Below are positions 62,286 through 64,000 of a stretch of 64,000 nt of DNA, one piece after another. Source of the DNA: JAAYJR01 sp964545315 (GTDB lineage: Bacteria; Bacteroidota; Bacteroidia; Bacteroidales; Prolixibacteraceae). Under the pieces are notes generated by a model, which did not search any database, was not told the origin of the DNA, and saw only the letters and a program-made list of their open reading frames with translations. Position 1 is the first letter of the stretch. Every line of letters starts with the position of its first letter. The position numbers and the translations under genes were made by a program. Location: the NCBI GenBank assembly GCA_964545315.1, contig CAZJGI010000006.1, positions 27,584 to 91,583 on the forward strand, given 5' to 3'.

Positions 62286-63293
62286 TTATTTTACTGAATC
62301 CATATATTCAATAAGTTCAACAACTTTTGTTGAGTATCCCCATTCGTTATCGTACCATGAAACCACTTTTACGAAGTTATCATTAAGTCCGATTCCGGCA
62401 CCTGCATCGAAGATTGAAGCGCGGGGGTCACCCAGGAAGTCATTAGAAACGACTGCATCTTCAGTATAGCCTAGAATACCTTTCAGTTCGCCTTCGGATG
62501 CTTTTTTCATTGCAGCACAAATTTCCTGGTAAGAAGCTCCTTTTTGGAGGCGTACAGTCAGGTCGACCACTGAAACATTAGGCGTGGGAATACGCAAAGC
62601 CATACCGGTCAGTTTACCGTTCAGTTCAGGAATAACTTTTCCCACTGCTTTAGCGGCCCCGGTTGAAGAAGGGATAATATTCTGGGCTGCACCACGGCCA
62701 CCGCGCCAGTCTTTTTTAGACGGGCCGTCAACTGTTTTCTGGGTTGCTGTGGTGGCATGCACTGTAGTCATTAATCCCTCAACAATACCGAAATTATCGT
62801 GAAGGACCTTAGCGACAGGAGCCAGACAGTTAGTAGTACATGAGGCATTTGATACAAAATTCATATCATTTTTGTAACTGGTATGGTTTACACCCATAAC
62901 GAACATAGGTGTATCATCTTTTGAAGGGGCTGACATTACCACCTTTTTTGCACCTGCATCCAGATGTCCCTGTGCTTTTTCTTTTGTAAGGAACAACCCG
63001 GTTGATTCCACAACATATTCAGCGCCTACTTCATTCCATTTCAGGTCTGCCGGATTTGGCTCAGATGTAACCCTTATCTTTTTTCCATTTACTACCAGCA
63101 TGCCATCCTCAATTGATACATCGCCTTTGAAACGGCCATGTGTTGAGTCATATTTAAGCATGTAAGCGATGTAATCCACATCAATGAGGTCGTTGATCCC
63201 TACAACTTCAACGTTCTCATTTGCAGACGCAACACGGAAAACTAATCGTCCTATGCGCCCAAATCCGTTAATTCCAATTTTAATCTTTGACAT
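62286..63293 (-). CDS. gapA: Glyceraldehyde-3-phosphate dehydrogenase
   Basis: GAPDH oxidises glyceraldehyde 3-phosphate to 1,3-bisphosphoglycerate in glycolysis, or the reverse. The 335-residue protein has the NAD-binding start KIGINGFGRIGRLVFR and the active site FVSNASCTTNCLAP with the catalytic Cys. TVHATTATQKTVDGPSKKDWRGGRGAAQNIIPS and SWYDNEWGYSTKVV at the end are also present. The residue after the first strand, a hydrophobic/Asp stretch ending GINDLID, suggests NAD preference. Expression should be high. A TATATTTG-like element lies at 63399-63406, about 106 bases upstream. Confidence 0.96.
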   Translation of the reverse strand: MSKIKIGINGFGRIGRLVFRVASANENVEVVGINDLIDVDYIAYMLKYDSTHGRFKGDVSIEDGMLVVNGKKIRVTSEPNPADLKWNEVGAEYVVESTGLFLTKEKAQGHLDAGAKKVVMSAPSKDDTPMFVMGVNHTSYKNDMNFVSNASCTTNCLAPVAKVLHDNFGIVEGLMTTVHATTATQKTVDGPSKKDWRGGRGAAQNIIPSSTGAAKAVGKVIPELNGKLTGMALRIPTPNVSVVDLTVRLQKGASYQEICAAMKKASEGELKGILGYTEDAVVSNDFLGDPRASIFDAGAGIGLNDNFVKVVSWYDNEWGYSTKVVELIEYMDSVK

Positions 63294-63437
63294 AGAAGAG
63301 AATTTATTTTGATGAATAATTTATAAATTTTTTCCAGGTTTAATTCCTGAACCCTAAACAAATACAAATTAAATATTATTATTCCACAGTTTCAAATGCA
63401 AATATAATTTTCCTGTAGGAAACCGGGAACCTTAATG

Positions 63438-63641
63438 TTAATTTAAAGAGATTGTAATGGCTTCATATGAATATGCCGGACAGTCACATGTCCTGCATGA
63501 ACAAACTGTATACAGCATTAACATTAGTATTATTGTTAGCCCAACAAAAAAAAATCTTTTATGACCGGTAGGGTATTCGTCCTTTTGCGGATATATTTCA
63601 TGGTTGTTAAAAAATAACAGGGGAGTATTGCTATTCTTCAT
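63438..63641 (-). CDS. Possible small Cys-rich membrane protein
   Basis: A 67-residue frame starts with a polar region and has one hydrophobic segment (FFFVGLTIILMLMLYTV), directly followed by CSCRTCDCPAYS with four cysteines in eight residues. Small anchored proteins with a CPAYS-like ending occur in this phylum, so it may be real. There is no ribosome-binding site to judge by, and a chance frame in AT-rich DNA remains possible. If real, the cysteines could bind a metal or carry a lipid anchor. Confidence 0.4.
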   Translation of the reverse strand: MKNSNTPLLFFNNHEIYPQKDEYPTGHKRFFFVGLTIILMLMLYTVCSCRTCDCPAYSYEAITISLN

Positions 63642-64000
63642 AAATTTTTAATTTTGCGGCAATTTTTAATACAATTAATATTTCTGTTGATTTTTAACAA
63701 AAAAATAGAGAATTTATTGTTATTAATTGAAAAAATAGAATTAAAATTGCAAAAATAATTGTGCTTTGGAGGACTGTTAAACTCCCTGTTGAAATGTGAA
63801 CAATGAGTTGAAATGATTAATACAGTCCTGTTGATAACAAAGGTGAAAAGAAAATTTTTTATTCAGCATTTCTTTTGTACATTGCTGATAATTTTTATAC
63901 GTTTGTATTATTATAACTAAATTTGAAAGACGTTTTGTCTGAAATAATGATGAAGAGATTAAATAAATTAAAATCAATCAATCAATTAAGTTCAATTAAA
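63642..64000. other. AT-rich end of window without a visible gene
   Basis: Long A/T runs dominate and no plausible coding frame is seen. Promoters for the flanking genes may lie here, but no element could be fixed with confidence. Confidence 0.45.

Noticed and set aside
63820..63850. DnaA-box-like sequence (CTGTTGATAAC)
   Set aside because: A single weak match without a cluster, dnaA or dnaN; not evidence of an origin.
63777..63977. 66-codon minus-strand frame at the window end
   Set aside because: Composition follows the local A/T bias and no motif or start context supports it.

Overview
The window is a stretch of AT-rich chromosome from a member of the Bacteroidota, most likely of the Bacteroidales/Marinilabiliales type. 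This rests on the type IX secretion genes (GldJ, PorU, PorV), Bacteroidota families (DUF4831, DUF4402, fused CcsBA), weak or absent Shine-Dalgarno sites, and several upstream sites matching the Bacteroidota promoter pattern TTG-N19-TAnnTTTG. Two 100-N runs (33203-33302 and 53037-53136) show that it is a draft scaffold, possibly from a metagenome. I saw no rRNA, tRNA, CRISPR array, insertion sequence or prophage.

Layout. 1-7355: a DEAD-box helicase, a NamZ-type muramidase, a beta-helix lipoprotein, a secreted endonuclease/phosphatase-fold protein, a CCA-type tRNA nucleotidyltransferase and thioredoxin. 7352-15836: murF and gldJ on the minus strand, divergent from porU-porV-ispF, a secretion/peptidoglycan neighbourhood also known in other Bacteroidota. 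15881-21075: LemA and two TPM proteins, then a minus-strand block of zinc-ribbon coiled coil, Nif3-like protein, MerR regulator and M23 peptidase. 21259-23895: alaS.

23951-32600 is the most distinctive part. A response regulator, a DUF4402 subunit, a PapD-like chaperone, an 878-residue usher-like outer-membrane protein, a 977-base gene-free region full of hairpins, and a cytoplasmic multi-PAS histidine kinase lie in one direction. The motif ATGTCCAYA recurs on both sides of the three structural genes. Together they look like a minimal, highly diverged chaperone-usher surface-fibre system with its own split two-component system.

32655-37297: a CcsBA cytochrome c synthase (broken by an assembly gap) and a long-chain acyl-CoA synthetase. 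37686-43733: an apiosidase-like glycoside hydrolase, then an ECF sigma factor with a PepSY-like partner, divergent from a helical lipoprotein, two L,D-transpeptidases and an unknown membrane-anchored protein, which looks like an envelope module. 43736-45705: an exported nucleoside hydrolase and an exported sugar isomerase-like protein. 45843-51756: nnr, DUF4831, an MFS carrier and PepD. 51761-58618: a D-threonine-aldolase-like enzyme, pncB, purA, a Fur-family regulator and Rel/Spo, all on the minus strand. 58629-63293: glycosyltransferase, NUDIX hydrolase, miaA, a pRiA4b ORF-3-like protein and gapA.

Two genes, murF and the endonuclease-like gene at 4388, have no ATG/GTG/TTG at the expected start. 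Both can begin on an AT(C/T) codon right after the preceding gene's stop. The gap inside pncB is flanked by an exact 55-base duplication and is an assembly artefact; removing it restores the reading frame.
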